NCBI GenBank assembly: GCA_963556695.1
Contig: CAUWAG010000007.1
Location: 806,001-870,000, forward strand
Reading direction: 5' to 3'
Length of the DNA: 64,000 nt
From: Anthostomella pinea
Lineage: Eukaryota; Ascomycota; Sordariomycetes; Xylariales; Xylariaceae
Part shown: positions 1 through 10,601 of the stretch, piece by piece
Numbering within the stretch: position 1 is the first letter of the stretch
How the letters are laid out: each line of letters begins with the position of its first letter
Translations under genes and position numbers: made by a program
Notes under the pieces: model-generated
Seen by the model: only the letters and a program-made list of their open reading frames with translations
Databases searched by the model: none
What the model was told of the DNA's origin: nothing

Positions 1-62
1 GTATGTCTTTGGTCGAGCTCCGACGTTACCCCTGAAATTGGCTCGCTAACGCATGCCCTCAG

Positions 63-975
63 GCGTCAATGCCCATAACCACCAACACCTCTTCTGTCTT
101 CGCATAGATCCTAATGTGGACGGGCCGAACAATACTGTGTTCATGGCCGATACCGTACCATCAGATGCCCCAGTCGGCAGCCCGGAGAACTACTACGGGA
201 ATGCATTCTACGCCAAGCGAACGAAGTTGACCACCACAGGCGAGGCAAAGACCGACTACAACGGCGACACCAGCCGGACGTGGGACATCTGCAACACGAG
301 CAGGTTGCACCCCTACAGCAAGAAGCCGTCGAGTTACAAGCTCGTCAGCCGAGAGGTGCCAAGACTGCTACCGAAGGAGGGTTCACTAGTATGGAAGCGA
401 GCCGGCTTCGCGCGCCACGCTGTGCACGTCACCAAGTGTAAGTAACTACCACGCGCCAAAAGCAACGGCGCTTCTTCTCGGGTCACGTATGTATGTGACT
501 GACTGACGCCCCCCAAACAGACGACGACGACCAGCTCTGGCCCGCAGGCCGCCACGTGCCGCAGACCTCCGGCGAGCCGTCGCTCGGGCTGCCGGAGTGG
601 ATCGGCAATGGCCAGCAGTCCATCGACGACACCGACGTCGTGCTGTGGCACACGTTCGGCGTCACGCACATACCCGCGCCCGAGGACTTCCCCGTCATGC
701 CCGTCGAGCCCATCACGCTCCTGCTGCGCCCTCGCAACTTCTTCGCCAGCAACCCCGTGCTCGACGTCCCGCCCAGCTTCTGCAGCACCCCGAGCCAGGT
801 CGCCGCCAATGGGAAGGGCGTTACCGAGGCGGCGGATCGGATGAGTCGGTTGGCTTTTGGGGAGGAGAAGGCGAATGGCAGTGTGAACGGTATCGGCAAT
901 GCCAATGGCAATGGGTGCTGTGGTGCTGATGGGGTTAACGGTACTAACGGTACGAATGGTGCGAATGGCCATTGA
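63..975 (+). CDS. Copper amine oxidase, C-terminal part (5' truncated by window)
   Basis: The window opens exactly on an intron donor (GTATGT at 1); that intron runs to 62 with a GCTAAC branch site. Visible exons are 63-437 and 521-975, joined over an 83-nt intron (GTAAGT at 438, AAACAG ending 520). The first exon has the HxH copper-ligand motif in NAHNHQHLF. The second has the third copper histidine in FGVTHIPAPEDFPVMP, followed by family residues around LLLRPRNFF. These are hallmarks of the topaquinone-dependent amine oxidases that oxidise primary amines to aldehydes, H2O2 and ammonia; the topaquinone tyrosine would lie upstream of the window. The last ~40 residues are an unusual Asn-Gly-rich tail ending NGANGH, with no peroxisomal SKL-type end. 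Confidence 0.95.
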
Positions 976-1774
976 ACTGGTTGGATACGCACATGGTTGA
1001 TGATATGGTGTTCTGTATCCTGTACCCTCTGATCAATATATGGAACTGCCATCTAAGGGGCAGCAGTGCAACATTTCCGAGCCAGTGTCTTGATGTTCCA
1101 ACCGGGATATGCTCTATAAGCCTGATTATCGGTGTCCATTTTCGATGAGTCAGCAAAGACGAGTCCCAAAGACCTTCGTGCTCAGCCATGTGGCTCCGAA
1201 TCTGCTCTTCTCCTTGCTGCTCTTCTACAAGCTAACCTGCTCACCCAAGTTCGGCTGACGTAGCGGCGTTTCTCAAGAGTCTTGTGAGGCTTGAGGAGGG
1301 AGCGATCTAATTCTGGTAGATACCTTGCGCACCTCATGCAACACGGTTACCAACAATAGGGGCTGTATACCTTAATGTACAACCCTGCGCGGGATGTAGG
1401 TGCAGCAAGTAGGTAGTTGACATTTGGCAGTTGTATATTCGATTTCATCATTATAGCTGAAGATACAAGTGAGCCGACGTTATGGCAAGCCAAACAGGCC
1501 ATCATCTTTCGTAGAGCGTAGCTTTTAGGTTGCGGATAATGAGTGTGTTGGTGGAAAAGGGCAAGGGGTGGTACAGTTGGAAGGAGGTTTGTGGGGGGGA
1601 GAGACCTACTCTGGCGCTAAGGTAGTGCAGACCAGCTTCACTAAGTAAGTCCCCTGCCAGCCAGCTGCAGGCCTATCTCATTGCCTCGGAGAACCCAGCC
1701 CGCGAATAGACCCACTTTTTCACAAACGTGGCCGATTTACGGTCTGGGCGGTGCTAGCGGTAGCAGGGTGTTCG
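976..1774. other. Intergenic, no gene seen
   Basis: Sequence of ordinary composition between the amine oxidase stop and the AT-rich block. The open frames here are short and show no family motif. Confidence 0.5.
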
Positions 1775-2258
1775 ATATGTTAAAGTATACGTATACTAGT
1801 AACGCTGTTAATTAATAACCACGTGTTTAAATAAAGTTTTATAACTTATTAAAAGTTAATACGGTATGGGGTAAATTAATAAGATATTTTAAAGCATTCG
1901 TTCAACGCGTAGTTGATTATTATTTATATAATTATATATATTAAAATTAATATATCGAGATTTTAATGTTTTTATAATATCTTATATACAAATTACGCTT
2001 TTAAATATTATAAGCTCGATATTATAATGACTGTTATCTAATTCGCTACGTTTTTTTTGACTATTTATATATTATTATTATAACAATTATAAAGTCAATA
2101 ACGATATAAAGTGCGTAATTTACGTTTTATATAATAATTAATATATTAAAGTCTATTTAAACGCTACTTTTTTATAAACCTTTCTTTCGTTACTTGCGCT
2201 CGAAGTACTTATTATATATATCTATAATATATAGAGTACTTTATATAGAGCAAAAAAC
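1775..2258. repeat. AT-rich RIP-like block
   Basis: About 480 bp made almost entirely of A and T, rich in TATA, TTAAT and ATTAT strings, with abrupt edges against normal-composition DNA. No reading frame or transposon protein remains readable. In ascomycetes this composition is the usual product of repeat-induced point mutation of an old repeat; that origin is inferred, not proven. The right edge meets a GC-rich hairpin. Confidence 0.7.
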
Positions 2259-2264
2259 CGAAAG

Positions 2265-2302
2265 CCCTACGGGGGCTCGCGACGTGCCCCGTAAGGGCAC
2301 GT
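2265..2302. repeat. GC-rich inverted repeat at edge of AT block
   Basis: Two overlapping palindromes are present. CCCTACGGGG (2265-2274) pairs with CCCCGTAAGGG (2287-2297) with one bulged A. ACGTGCCC (2282-2289) pairs perfectly with GGGCACGT (2295-2302). They lie directly beside almost pure AT sequence and may be the end of the decayed element or an island that escaped mutation. Confidence 0.6.
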
Positions 2303-2639
2303 AACGAAGGGAGTATCTGCATTTAATAGAGGCAACTATCTCACAGCTGGAGGCGTGCATTCCCGGCATCCCTGCGCTTCGCGAAAGGCTTTGAGCTTCA
2401 CCTTAGAACCACATCGTGTACTGCTCGGCCCCTGCGACAACTACTTGCGGCCACGTTCGATCCTTCGATGAATCGCTCAACTACCGGGAGGTGATCACAC
2501 TGGTCAATCCAGGTGACAAGCCCTTCCACCAAGCTTTCTCGATCTCTCGTACTGTCACCCGATCCTGCGATTTGGACCATGACAGCCTCGCTTCGACCTT
2601 CACCTTCCGCGACCGACTCGACGTCACCATAATCTCACC
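2303..2639 (+). other. Upstream region of TFB2
   Basis: Normal-composition leader between the hairpin and the TFB2 start, probably promoter and 5' UTR. I see no additional gene. Confidence 0.4.
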
Positions 2640-4103
2640 ATGTCGGCCAACGCGAGCTCGCTCTTCCAGTATCTGGAGCAGCTGAAAGGGACCACGTTTG
2701 GACGACTGTACCAGCAGCCCTCCACGACCTTTGCCATCTTCCGTCGCATGCTGCCCCATCTAGCCAAGACGATAGTGATGGCCATCCTCTACATGCCAAC
2801 GCCCTTCCTGCTCTCCGACCTCGACATCTGGATCAAGCCGACCGCGAAGCGCGACAAGGACCAGGCCATCTCCATCCTGCGCTCCCTACACATCGTCCTC
2901 CGCGACGCCTCGCCGACCATCTCGCTCAACACCAACTTTAAGAACAGCCTGCGACTAGCGCTGGAGGGAGGAGGCGACCACAACTCGTTCGGCGTGCCGT
3001 CCACGCAGCCGCCACCCGACGACATCGACCTCGGTTTTCTCGACCGGTACGCGCGGAAGAAATGGGACGACATCCTGCACTTCGTGGTGAACTCGGTGGG
3101 GTTCAGCACCTCGGAGAAGGGCTCGAGCGGGCCCAAGCAGTCGGTGAAGGACCTGCTGATAGGTGGACGACTGGTGGAGCGGAGCGGCGTCACCCACCGC
3201 ATCACGCAGGCAGGCTTCACCTTCCTCCTGCAGGAAGCGAACGCGCAGGTCTGGACGCTCCTCCTCCTCTGGCTCGAGGCGGCCGACGTTGCGAGCTCGA
3301 GCGGCCGCGGCCTCCTGGGCGGCCTGGAGAGCGTCGACATGCTCTCGTTCTTCTTCCTGCTGGCGTCGCTCGAGCACGGCCGCGCGTACGAGACCAGCGC
3401 CCTGACCGAGGCGCGCAAGAACATGCTGCCCACCCTCGTCGACTTCGGCCTGGTCTACATCCCGCCCGCGAACCCGCAGCAGTTCTTCCCGACGCGCCTC
3501 GCGACGACCCTGACGAGCTCCGACACCGCCCTCCGCAGCGTGAGCGCCGGCTTCCTAGCCTCGGGCGAGGGAGGGGGCGGCGGTCTGGGCGACTCGGCCG
3601 GCGACAAGAGCTCCATCATCCTCGAGACCAACTTCCGCATGTACGCCTACGTGCAGTCACCTTTACAAATCGCCGTGCTCGCGCTCTTCTCCGAGCTAAA
3701 ATTCCGCTTCCGCGGCCTCGTGTCGGGCCACCTGACGCGCGCCTCGATCCGGCAGGCCGTCGACATGGGCATCACGTCGGACCAGATAATATCCTACCTG
3801 GCCTCGCACGCGCACAAGCAGATGCACCGCGTCGCCGCGTCGACCCGAAAGCCGCTCCTACCCCCCGTCGTCGTCGACCAGATCCGCCTCTGGCAGCTCG
3901 ACACGGAGCGCATGCTCGCCACCCCGGGCTTCCTGTTCAAGGAGTTCGACGACTACAAGGAGTACGTCGCGATCTGTAACTTCGCCGAGGACATCGGCGT
4001 CGTTGTCTGGCGCAACGACAAGAAGTGCATGTTCTTCGCCAACAAGGTCGAGCAGATCAAGGGCTTCATGAAGGACCGTAAAAAGTCCAATGAGTCTAAA
4101 TGA
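2640..4103 (+). CDS. TFB2: General transcription factor TFIIH subunit p52 (Tfb2)
   Basis: An intronless 487-residue protein. Family features include the N-terminal FQYLEQLKGTTFGRLYQQP start, SDLDIWIKP near residue 60, the central LLLWLEAADV and MLSFFFLLASLEHGRAYE segments, ETNFRMYAYVQSPLQIAVLALF, TSDQIISYLASHAH, and the C-terminal DQIRLWQLDTERM and VVWRNDKKCMFF winged-helix region that contacts Tfb5. p52 anchors the XPB helicase in TFIIH and is needed for RNA polymerase II promoter opening and nucleotide excision repair in the nucleus. Length is normal for the family. A gly-rich insert (about residues 303-320, GEGGGGGLGDSAG) looks lineage-specific. The start is the first ATG, in good context (CACCATGTC). 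An overlapping 305-codon frame is a GC-rich shadow. Confidence 0.96.
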   Translation: MSANASSLFQYLEQLKGTTFGRLYQQPSTTFAIFRRMLPHLAKTIVMAILYMPTPFLLSDLDIWIKPTAKRDKDQAISILRSLHIVLRDASPTISLNTNFKNSLRLALEGGGDHNSFGVPSTQPPPDDIDLGFLDRYARKKWDDILHFVVNSVGFSTSEKGSSGPKQSVKDLLIGGRLVERSGVTHRITQAGFTFLLQEANAQVWTLLLLWLEAADVASSSGRGLLGGLESVDMLSFFFLLASLEHGRAYETSALTEARKNMLPTLVDFGLVYIPPANPQQFFPTRLATTLTSSDTALRSVSAGFLASGEGGGGGLGDSAGDKSSIILETNFRMYAYVQSPLQIAVLALFSELKFRFRGLVSGHLTRASIRQAVDMGITSDQIISYLASHAHKQMHRVAASTRKPLLPPVVVDQIRLWQLDTERMLATPGFLFKEFDDYKEYVAICNFAEDIGVVVWRNDKKCMFFANKVEQIKGFMKDRKKSNESK

Positions 4104-4674
4104 CACCGGCGGATCGTGTGCTACTGTGGTCAAGGGGTTGGGTTCTTGCTATCTATATAGGGGGTGGAAGGGGTGGAGTTCTAGGAGTCTGGGTTGAAAT
4201 AATAGGTTGCATGGTCAGCTGGAGTAAGCCATGATCCAACGGGCATTTGAGTGCAATGACATATGGAAGGCTGCTTGTTGCACTGCAGAGTACTTCGTTC
4301 ATATTCTGCAAGCCTATGTTCATGGTTTGCCACGAGGGAGATATCCAGCATTTCCACATGAATCAAGGCAGATTCAAAACAAGGTTCCCATCACAGACAG
4401 AATGGCCAAAGAGCTTGTGGGATGTGATCTTATTTGTATGACTATTTGAGCCTATTTGCTCTGAGTCGACCTGGTCCCCGTCATGTGTGGTGAACGTACA
4501 ACTTTCCATCTTTTCGTACAATGCTAGCTACTACCTTGCAGCCGCATATAACCATGTTGACGAGCCCGTTCTTGCCCCGCCCCCGTTGCTATCGGCGTAA
4601 CATACTTCTACGGCAACGCCTTCGCATTGCCAGCTCTGTTTCAAGAAAGGCCTACTCGAAACCATAATGGCCAT
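4104..4674. other. Intergenic between convergent genes
   Basis: The 3' regions of TFB2 and of the following minus-strand gene face each other here. Only short frames without motifs are present. Confidence 0.45.
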
Positions 4675-6481
4675 CTAGAAGACAAAACTCCCTCGCTTGC
4701 CGTGTGCGCCAGTGTTGCCGAGCAGTCGGCCCATCCATCCCTTCTCCTTCTCCCGTTCCTTGTCTTCCACTGCAATATCGGAGGTCAGTGGCCGTGTTAC
4801 TACGGAAGCTGTTGTGGACTCTGACAGAGGAACGGGGGCAGGAAGTTGGGATGGATTTGGGACGTTACTCACTGCATCCGCCCCGCGGTAGTAGGCTTTC
4901 CTTGCCCATACGACGAGCATACGTCTGCTGCCAACTGTGCAGGCTCCGACGAGCCTCGTTCGACGTACACAGCGCCTCAAGATGGAAGAAGATACGGCGA
5001 CTGCGGTTGTCCTCATCGGAGAGTAAAGCCGCTGCTTCAGCCGAGGCCCTGTTATGAATGGATCCAACAGTGGACGTGGATTGGGTATGTTGATGCTTGC
5101 GCGTAGGCTTCTGGCCCTGTCCTTGTTGTATACATGCCGTAGTGGATGAGGTCGCTAGGGAGTCCGCGAAAGTGGGCTGGGAATCCGGGAGTAATGATCT
5201 CTCTGCGTGGGCATTGACAAGCGTTGTCAAGTTCTGAGGCAGCAAAAGCTCGGAGTGAAAGCGGTCCTGAAGCGCCATGAAGCGGCCCGTCCAGTACGCC
5301 GACTCCTGGGCAATGTGGATCTGTCGAGGGTTGTTGAAGTTCTGCATCGGATTGATTAGTGCCTGCGAAGAGCTAGAGGCTGCGTTGCTGGAGTCGAGGT
5401 AAGGTGGTGCTCTTGAGGAGCGGCTGACTTCTCCTGACGAGGTGGATGTGTGACGAGACTCGCTTCGGTTGAAATTGCCTAGAGATGTTCGCGATAGGGA
5501 AGATGTCAAGTTCGAAAAGACATTTATTGTTCGTGACTTGGGGATTCCCCCACCGTGTCTGGCCTTGGACTTTGGTGTCAGCTTTGGCAGCAACTTCGTG
5601 GGGGAGAAGTCCAGACTGCGCTTGGGCTTGGAGCCCAAGCTTGCCTTCGAGTTGCTAGGTGGTATGTTTTCAGCCTGTCTGCGTGGTAGAGCTGTTGCTG
5701 TGGTGTATGAAGTTGCTGTCAAGGCCTTGGGTGAAGGTATGTTGGTCGGTGAGGCTCGACGGGAGTCTCTGTAATACGTGGCTGGAACAGGCAAGTTGCT
5801 AATGGTATGGGAGGACTTCAGGGCTCCGGCAGGTGGCGGCGGCGGCATGTCGAGGCCTCCACGAGACTGTGAGGATGTGATGGACGAATACATGTAGGTG
5901 GGATGGCTGGTCAATGGTCCTGGGTGACTGGACAACGGTCCTCCGGTGGTAGTCGATGCAGTGACAGTAGAATATGCGGTGGTTGGATTGCTAGACAATG
6001 GACCACCGGTTACGAAGCTTGCAGAGAGTTTTCTTGTCGAAGTTGATACCGATGCTCTGTGGAGACTGCGCGGCGACGTGTAGGGTGCGGGTGCCTGGGA
6101 TGGAGGCGGCATCATAGTGGCTCTTCGGTTTGGTTCGTATCGTTGGTTAACTTCGAACGGGCTCTTGCCTGGGCTATTGCCTGGCCTCTTGCCGTCCGGC
6201 CGGTTGGCTTGAGCTTCTGACCCTTCTTTAGCTTGGGACTGTTCATTAACGACAGGCATCTCGGATTTTTTAACGCCTGGTTCTCTGGACTGGGAGTGCG
6301 CAATCGAGAGACGTCGTGACCCAGAGCATCCAGTGCGACCAATGTCATTTCGTCCAGGGGTTCCATTTGGCTTGGACGCGGGCGTGGGGATGGATAGGCT
6401 GCTTTGGTCCATTCTGGAGAGGGAGAGTCTATTGCGCTGTGCTCTTGTTGGGGTGGGAGATTTCCCAATTGCATGAGCCAT
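4675..6481 (-). CDS. Ser/Pro-rich uncharacterised protein, two exons
   Basis: Exon 1 (6481-4873) is joined to exon 2 (4769-4675) across a 103-nt intron with GTGAGT donor and TATTGCAG acceptor. The junction codon ATG keeps the frame, giving an end of RLLGNTGAHGKRGSFVF. Most of the protein is low-complexity Ser/Pro/Thr with basic SP motifs and looks disordered. An ordered-looking segment near the C-terminus (IHIAQESAYWTGRFMALQ, then RRIFFHLEALCTSNEARRSL) resembles a conserved block I associate with uncharacterised Sordariomycete proteins. The start is uncertain: ATG at 6481 gives about 567 residues, but ATGATG at 6115 gives about 445 and lies exactly at the stop of the upstream overlapping ORF. 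Function unknown. Confidence 0.7.
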
Positions 6482-7818
6482 GTCGACAGGATATTGTTGA
6501 GAAGCTTGAACTCGAGAAATTTGACGATGATCTTGCTGACAACCCCGAGAAGGACAGGGATGCCCTGGACGACGATGATATCGTTGAGCTTGAGAACGTT
6601 TCGACTGACGATTCGACCGACGATGATCCTGTCGACGGGTGGAAGATGAACAAATATGATCTTGTTAACAACCGTGAGAAGGCCGACGGCGATCTTGGCG
6701 ATCAGCAGGTACACCGACAGATGGAAGATGCACACGAGATCAAAACCAACCCCGAGCCAAAGCTTGCCAAGGGTGGGTAGGCAGAACACAATTTCAAAGT
6801 TCAGTTTGGCTGCTCGAGCAATCGGCAGAACCACGCCCGTCAGCCAGATCTTCACTAGGAGGATCAGAGACTGGACTGTCTTGAAGACCATGTGCACTGC
6901 GACAGACAACGCATGCACGACCAACTTGTGCAGGGGAAGTGTACTCGTGTGAGCCTTTTCGGTGACGGTGCGGCGCGAGTTTGTCGTGATCGCGGCTGTC
7001 TCCGGCTGCTTGGATGGTGACTTGGGTGATGGTGAACGCTTGGTGAGTGACGGCTTGGTGGATGATGGCTGGACTAATGGCTCGGAATCTGCCACGTCCA
7101 GCTGCTTGGTTGATGGCTTGGTAGGTGATGGCTGGAATAATGACTTGGAATCTGCCGGCTCGGGGGATGATCGCTTGGGTAACGGTTTAAGGTCTGCCTG
7201 CTTGGGTGATGGCTTGGAATCTGCCACCAGCGTTGTACTCAATGCAAGCAACCGTGCTTCCTGACACAAATCAAAAGCCAAATCGAATAGGCCGTCTGAC
7301 ACGTCCAGTTGCTTGGTTGATGGCTTGGTGGATGATGGCTGGGGTAATAACCAGGACACTGCCGGCTCGGACGATGATCGCTTGGGCAACGACTTGAAAT
7401 CTGCCTGCTTTGGTGATGGCTTGGGTGATGGGCCGGTGGTTGATCGCTTGGGCGATGGCTTGGAATGTGGCACCTGCGTTCCACTCAATTCAGACGAATG
7501 CAATGCGCAGTTTCCCCCTTTAAGGAGCTTGGGAGGTTGCTTGGGTGATGAAATGGGTGACGGGTGGGTGGATGTTGGGTTGGTGGATGATGAGTTGGAT
7601 GATGATGGCTCGGAATCTGCCACGGCCATGGCAGCTCTTGAGAGGTGTGCGGTGGGGTGAATGGGCTGTGAAGTCTTGACAATGGGTGAAAGTTTGCTGA
7701 CTGCTGGTGGTGGACAATGGCGCTGATGGAGTGCAAAGTTTCTGGTTGCCGAAGAGATGGGAATAAACCACGAATGTGAGGAACAGAGGTTGTGAGCGGA
7801 TGTGTTTTGATTGTTCAT
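6112..7818 (-). CDS. Repeat-containing putative membrane protein
   Basis: A 568-residue uninterrupted frame. The first ~270 residues are Ser/Pro/Lys/Thr-rich and contain imperfect repeats of KPSPKQADxKxLPKRSS followed by PSSTKPSTKQLDV. Residues ~290-455 hold several hydrophobic stretches (for example VFKTVQSLILLVKIWLTGVVL and LSVYLLIAKIAVGLL) suggesting four to six membrane or hairpin segments. The tail is polar and basic. No family is recognised. Its last 370 bases overlap the next minus-strand gene in another frame, so the two may be one spliced gene or may overlap. The repeats and the length argue against a chance ORF, but expression is not shown. Confidence 0.55.
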   Translation of the reverse strand: MNNQNTSAHNLCSSHSWFIPISSATRNFALHQRHCPPPAVSKLSPIVKTSQPIHPTAHLSRAAMAVADSEPSSSNSSSTNPTSTHPSPISSPKQPPKLLKGGNCALHSSELSGTQVPHSKPSPKRSTTGPSPKPSPKQADFKSLPKRSSSEPAVSWLLPQPSSTKPSTKQLDVSDGLFDLAFDLCQEARLLALSTTLVADSKPSPKQADLKPLPKRSSPEPADSKSLFQPSPTKPSTKQLDVADSEPLVQPSSTKPSLTKRSPSPKSPSKQPETAAITTNSRRTVTEKAHTSTLPLHKLVVHALSVAVHMVFKTVQSLILLVKIWLTGVVLPIARAAKLNFEIVFCLPTLGKLWLGVGFDLVCIFHLSVYLLIAKIAVGLLTVVNKIIFVHLPPVDRIIVGRIVSRNVLKLNDIIVVQGIPVLLGVVSKIIVKFLEFKLLNNILSTWLMQLGNLPPQQEHSAIDSPSPEWTKAAYPSPRPRPSQMEPLDEMTLVALDALGHDVSRLRTPSPENQALKNPRCLSLMNSPKLKKGQKLKPTGRTARGQAIAQARARSKLTNDTNQTEEPL

Positions 7819-8249
7819 GTGCAGGAGATCAATTTCAGTAAAATCAGCACCGGTTCCACAGGTACATGTAGGGAAGATCAGACCATGTCGGTGGTTCTTT
7901 CCTCACTCCTCTTCTCAGACTTGGGCACCTTCCATGCTAATGGCATAACATGATCCCAGGTCCTTCCAAACCCTCCTAAGGCGCCTGCCTTCCAAGGTTG
8001 TCTGCTGTGAGCTTCAATGCCGTCACCCCACTTGCCCTACGCCTCCTTCCCTTCTATTTCAATGTTCTTCCCTAACTGGCCTTTTCAATCCTCAACCCAT
8101 TGTCTCAGAGGAAAATGTAACGAATGATCTTCAAGAATTGGGAATCCACCCCACGTGCGGCGGCTTTGTTCACATTGCTACCTGCATTGGCAGCTTCCAA
8201 CGTAGCACCATACTTGCTGTGCCTATACGGGAAGTAAGCTGATCCCTGA
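7819..8249. other. Intergenic, no gene seen
   Basis: Separates the repeat-containing membrane ORF from the IFI6-like gene. No coding or RNA motif recognised. Confidence 0.4.
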
Positions 8250-8541
8250 TTATAATCCGAACCATGCGGTTGTCATCCCCCAAGACTGGAAGAATGAAAG
8301 CCATGATCCCGCAGGAACGAACACTGCATAAAGGGCTTGCCACCCAGCTGCAAAGCTCCCTGAACACATCAGTCTTCATCGGAGCTTGCCTCGAAGCAGT
8401 CATTCAAAATGTTTCCGACTTACCTGCCACAGGGCCCAGAATCCCAAAGCCAAATGCAAGTAAGAAAGGAGCCGCTGGAACTGCTGGAACGAAGAAAGGG
8501 GCAATCGGAGCGAAGGCCCAACCTAGCAGCGGGGAAACCAT
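8250..8541 (-). CDS. Small IFI6/IFI27-like membrane protein
   Basis: Two exons: 8541-8424 and 8359-8250, split by a 64-nt intron (GTAAGT ... TTCAG). The spliced product is about 75 residues. Exon 1 is almost wholly hydrophobic (LGWAFAPIAPFFVPAVPAAP, then FLLAFGFGILGPVAG). Exon 2 begins GSFAAGWQALYA and continues AGSWLSFFQSWGMTTAWFGL. This matches the pattern of the interferon-induced 6-16 family, GxxAGSxAAxxQ...AAGSLFAxxQSxGMTG, which is common as short secreted or membrane proteins in fungi. The splice preserves the motif, which supports the model. It is shorter than many family members, so a further 3' exon is possible. The cellular role in fungi is unknown. Confidence 0.65.
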
Positions 8542-9572
8542 CTTGGCTTGAGGATTAACAAGGACGAAAGATGATGGGATTCTTTCAATGTCAGATTGGA
8601 TCGTACTCTTTGGTGGAGGTATGTGATGAGGATTTTACAAAACAACAATTGGACTTCTTGAGCTCTGGTGAAATGTGTCTTTTATGGCCGCGACAACCGT
8701 GTTACACGAGGAGTAGCGATCAAGCCGCATGATCCCTGTGAGAGTGACATCAAAGGCCACTATGAGTCAACATTTCTACAGCAGTTTGCTTGACATCGAG
8801 TAACTGAGATTCAATATATACGTATGAATTTCGCCATGAAGGCAATTTTGGAAGGACTAGTGAGAGACTAGGCTACTGGCCAAACTTTCAATACCTCCCT
8901 ACGTAATACATACCTACCCAATTGTAATCTAAAGTGACTATTAGACGAGAGGTGGTCATAACCATGAAGCATATTCCAACGAGCGCGTCTATACTAGGCG
9001 CCAATCTAGACGTCCAGACACAACCTCAGAGCAAAATGGCATCATCATACACTCCTGACCGAGCCCTGCGATCGTGATACTCTGGTCATGGAAATGCTGA
9101 GAAAGGCCGTGTCGGGATGGACGGCAGGCGTCTTCTTGTGCAGGCCACGACGTCCCTGATGGTCGAGCGTCATGAGTGCATTGAATCGGGTTACCTTAGC
9201 TAGTCTCGATGGTTGACCGTTCAAGGTTGATCACGCATCTGTACTGTGTTCGTGGACGCATGGCTGAGGGAGGTTTTTCCATTTTATTATTATTATTATC
9301 ATTATTTTAAGCTCTTCGACCGGAAGGGAGGAGCCAACCCCAAATACGCCAAAAGTCAACAAGAGCCGAGCCCCCGTGTTGCGATTGCCTGATGTAGACG
9401 AAAATGTGGTCGAGGCTGAGTAAGTCGTTGGCGGTCGACGATAAGGCCTCGAGGCACATTTCACAGCAATAACCGCCCCAGCAAGTGTATCAACAGCAGA
9501 GTCTGCCTCCCAGTTATTACCTGCTTGAAAACGATCCTTTGATTGGTTGGTGCCGCCACTAACTCCTCTCGC
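8542..9572. other. Intergenic with a short TTA microsatellite
   Basis: About 1 kb without a supported gene. A TTA-type run lies near 9281-9308. The open frames on either strand are short and lack motifs. Confidence 0.4.
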
Positions 9573-10601
9573 CTATGTATTCATGCCGTCTATCTTGTAC
9601 CTGATGACCCGATCCCCCTTGCCTTTCTCCACGGGGTTGCCGTGAGCATCCCACAGCGCCCGCTCAGCATACGTCACATTGCCCTCCCAATCCACAAGCA
9701 CAAGCGTCTGCCTCTGAGTGCCATATGCTCCTTTCATAAAATTCACCACGGCCTCGGTCCGCAGGCGCTCCTCTGATTCGCTTTCGTCTTCGATTTCGTC
9801 AAAGGCGTCCTTCGCCTTGCCATTATCCGCCGCATCGGCCATGTCCTTCCACTCCTGCTCGTCTCCGAAAGCCCGGATATACACCGATTGCCTCAGCGCA
9901 TCCATGTGCTCCTGCATGCTCATCTTGGGCTCGACGGGCAGCGTGTCGTTCTCGAGGACGGAGAAGAGCCGCTCGGTCAACTCGTCTTCGCTCAGGTCCT
10001 TGTCAACAGCCTCCTGTATCGTCTCCTCCAGTAGCTTCTTTCCCGTCTTGATCTTGGGCCATGTCGCGGGCTCCTCGTAGACGGTGTTGCTGAGTCCATA
10101 TGTCTTGCCCCTTTCCCCTCCGATCCGCGGCACCTCGCCAGGGTGGTTACAGCGATTGGAGATGATAACCAGGGGCTCCACGCCGTTCTTCGCCTTCGCC
10201 TTCAGGTCTCCGCAGATGAGTGAGAAACCGCCGACGCCCTTCACCGACTTGTCGTCCAGCATGTGTTTGATGAAGTCATCCAGGCTGTCCTCCGCTGGCG
10301 CGCCGAGCCATGCTGTCACCATGCCGCCCCGACTCCGCACCCCGCAGATTGCATGGTCCGGGTCATCGACAGCGGATTCCCGGTAATTCGTCAAAACGGC
10401 GAAGCGTCCGTCCTTGCCAACGCCCATCCAAGTTCCGCGTTCACGACGGTGCAGATCCCGCGCGGAGAGGATCCGATTGCCCGAGGGGCGATGGGTCCAC
10501 CAGTGCGGCCGGCTAGTGGGGCGGAGGACATACTCATCCCGGTTATCGATGGCGATGAGCGCGTACCTCGGGTGCGCCGTCGATAGTAAGATTATGCACA
10601 T
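9573..10601 (-). CDS. TANGO2-family NRDE protein
   Basis: A single-exon protein of 342 residues, starting MCIILLSTAHPRYALIAIDNRDEYV. The family signature NRDE occurs near residue 20, followed by WWTHRPSGNRILSARDL, GTWMGVGKDGRFAVLTNYRE and SNTVYEEPATWPKIKTGK, all typical of TANGO2 (transport and Golgi organisation 2). These proteins act in membrane trafficking and lipid or haem handling; the biochemical reaction is unsettled. The open frame extends three codons further upstream from a TTG, but the ATG giving MCII matches the family start. The C-terminal third has an acidic insert (DEIEDESESEERL). No intron is needed. Confidence 0.93.
   Translation of the reverse strand: MCIILLSTAHPRYALIAIDNRDEYVLRPTSRPHWWTHRPSGNRILSARDLHRRERGTWMGVGKDGRFAVLTNYRESAVDDPDHAICGVRSRGGMVTAWLGAPAEDSLDDFIKHMLDDKSVKGVGGFSLICGDLKAKAKNGVEPLVIISNRCNHPGEVPRIGGERGKTYGLSNTVYEEPATWPKIKTGKKLLEETIQEAVDKDLSEDELTERLFSVLENDTLPVEPKMSMQEHMDALRQSVYIRAFGDEQEWKDMADAADNGKAKDAFDEIEDESESEERLRTEAVVNFMKGAYGTQRQTLVLVDWEGNVTYAERALWDAHGNPVEKGKGDRVIRYKIDGMNT

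Noticed and set aside
334..972. A 212-codon minus-strand frame opposite the amine oxidase
   Set aside because: It mirrors the conserved plus-strand exons and has no motif; a GC-rich shadow.
3062..3979. A 305-codon plus-strand frame inside TFB2
   Set aside because: Arg/Ala/Pro-rich alternative frame of a highly conserved gene; no independent signal.
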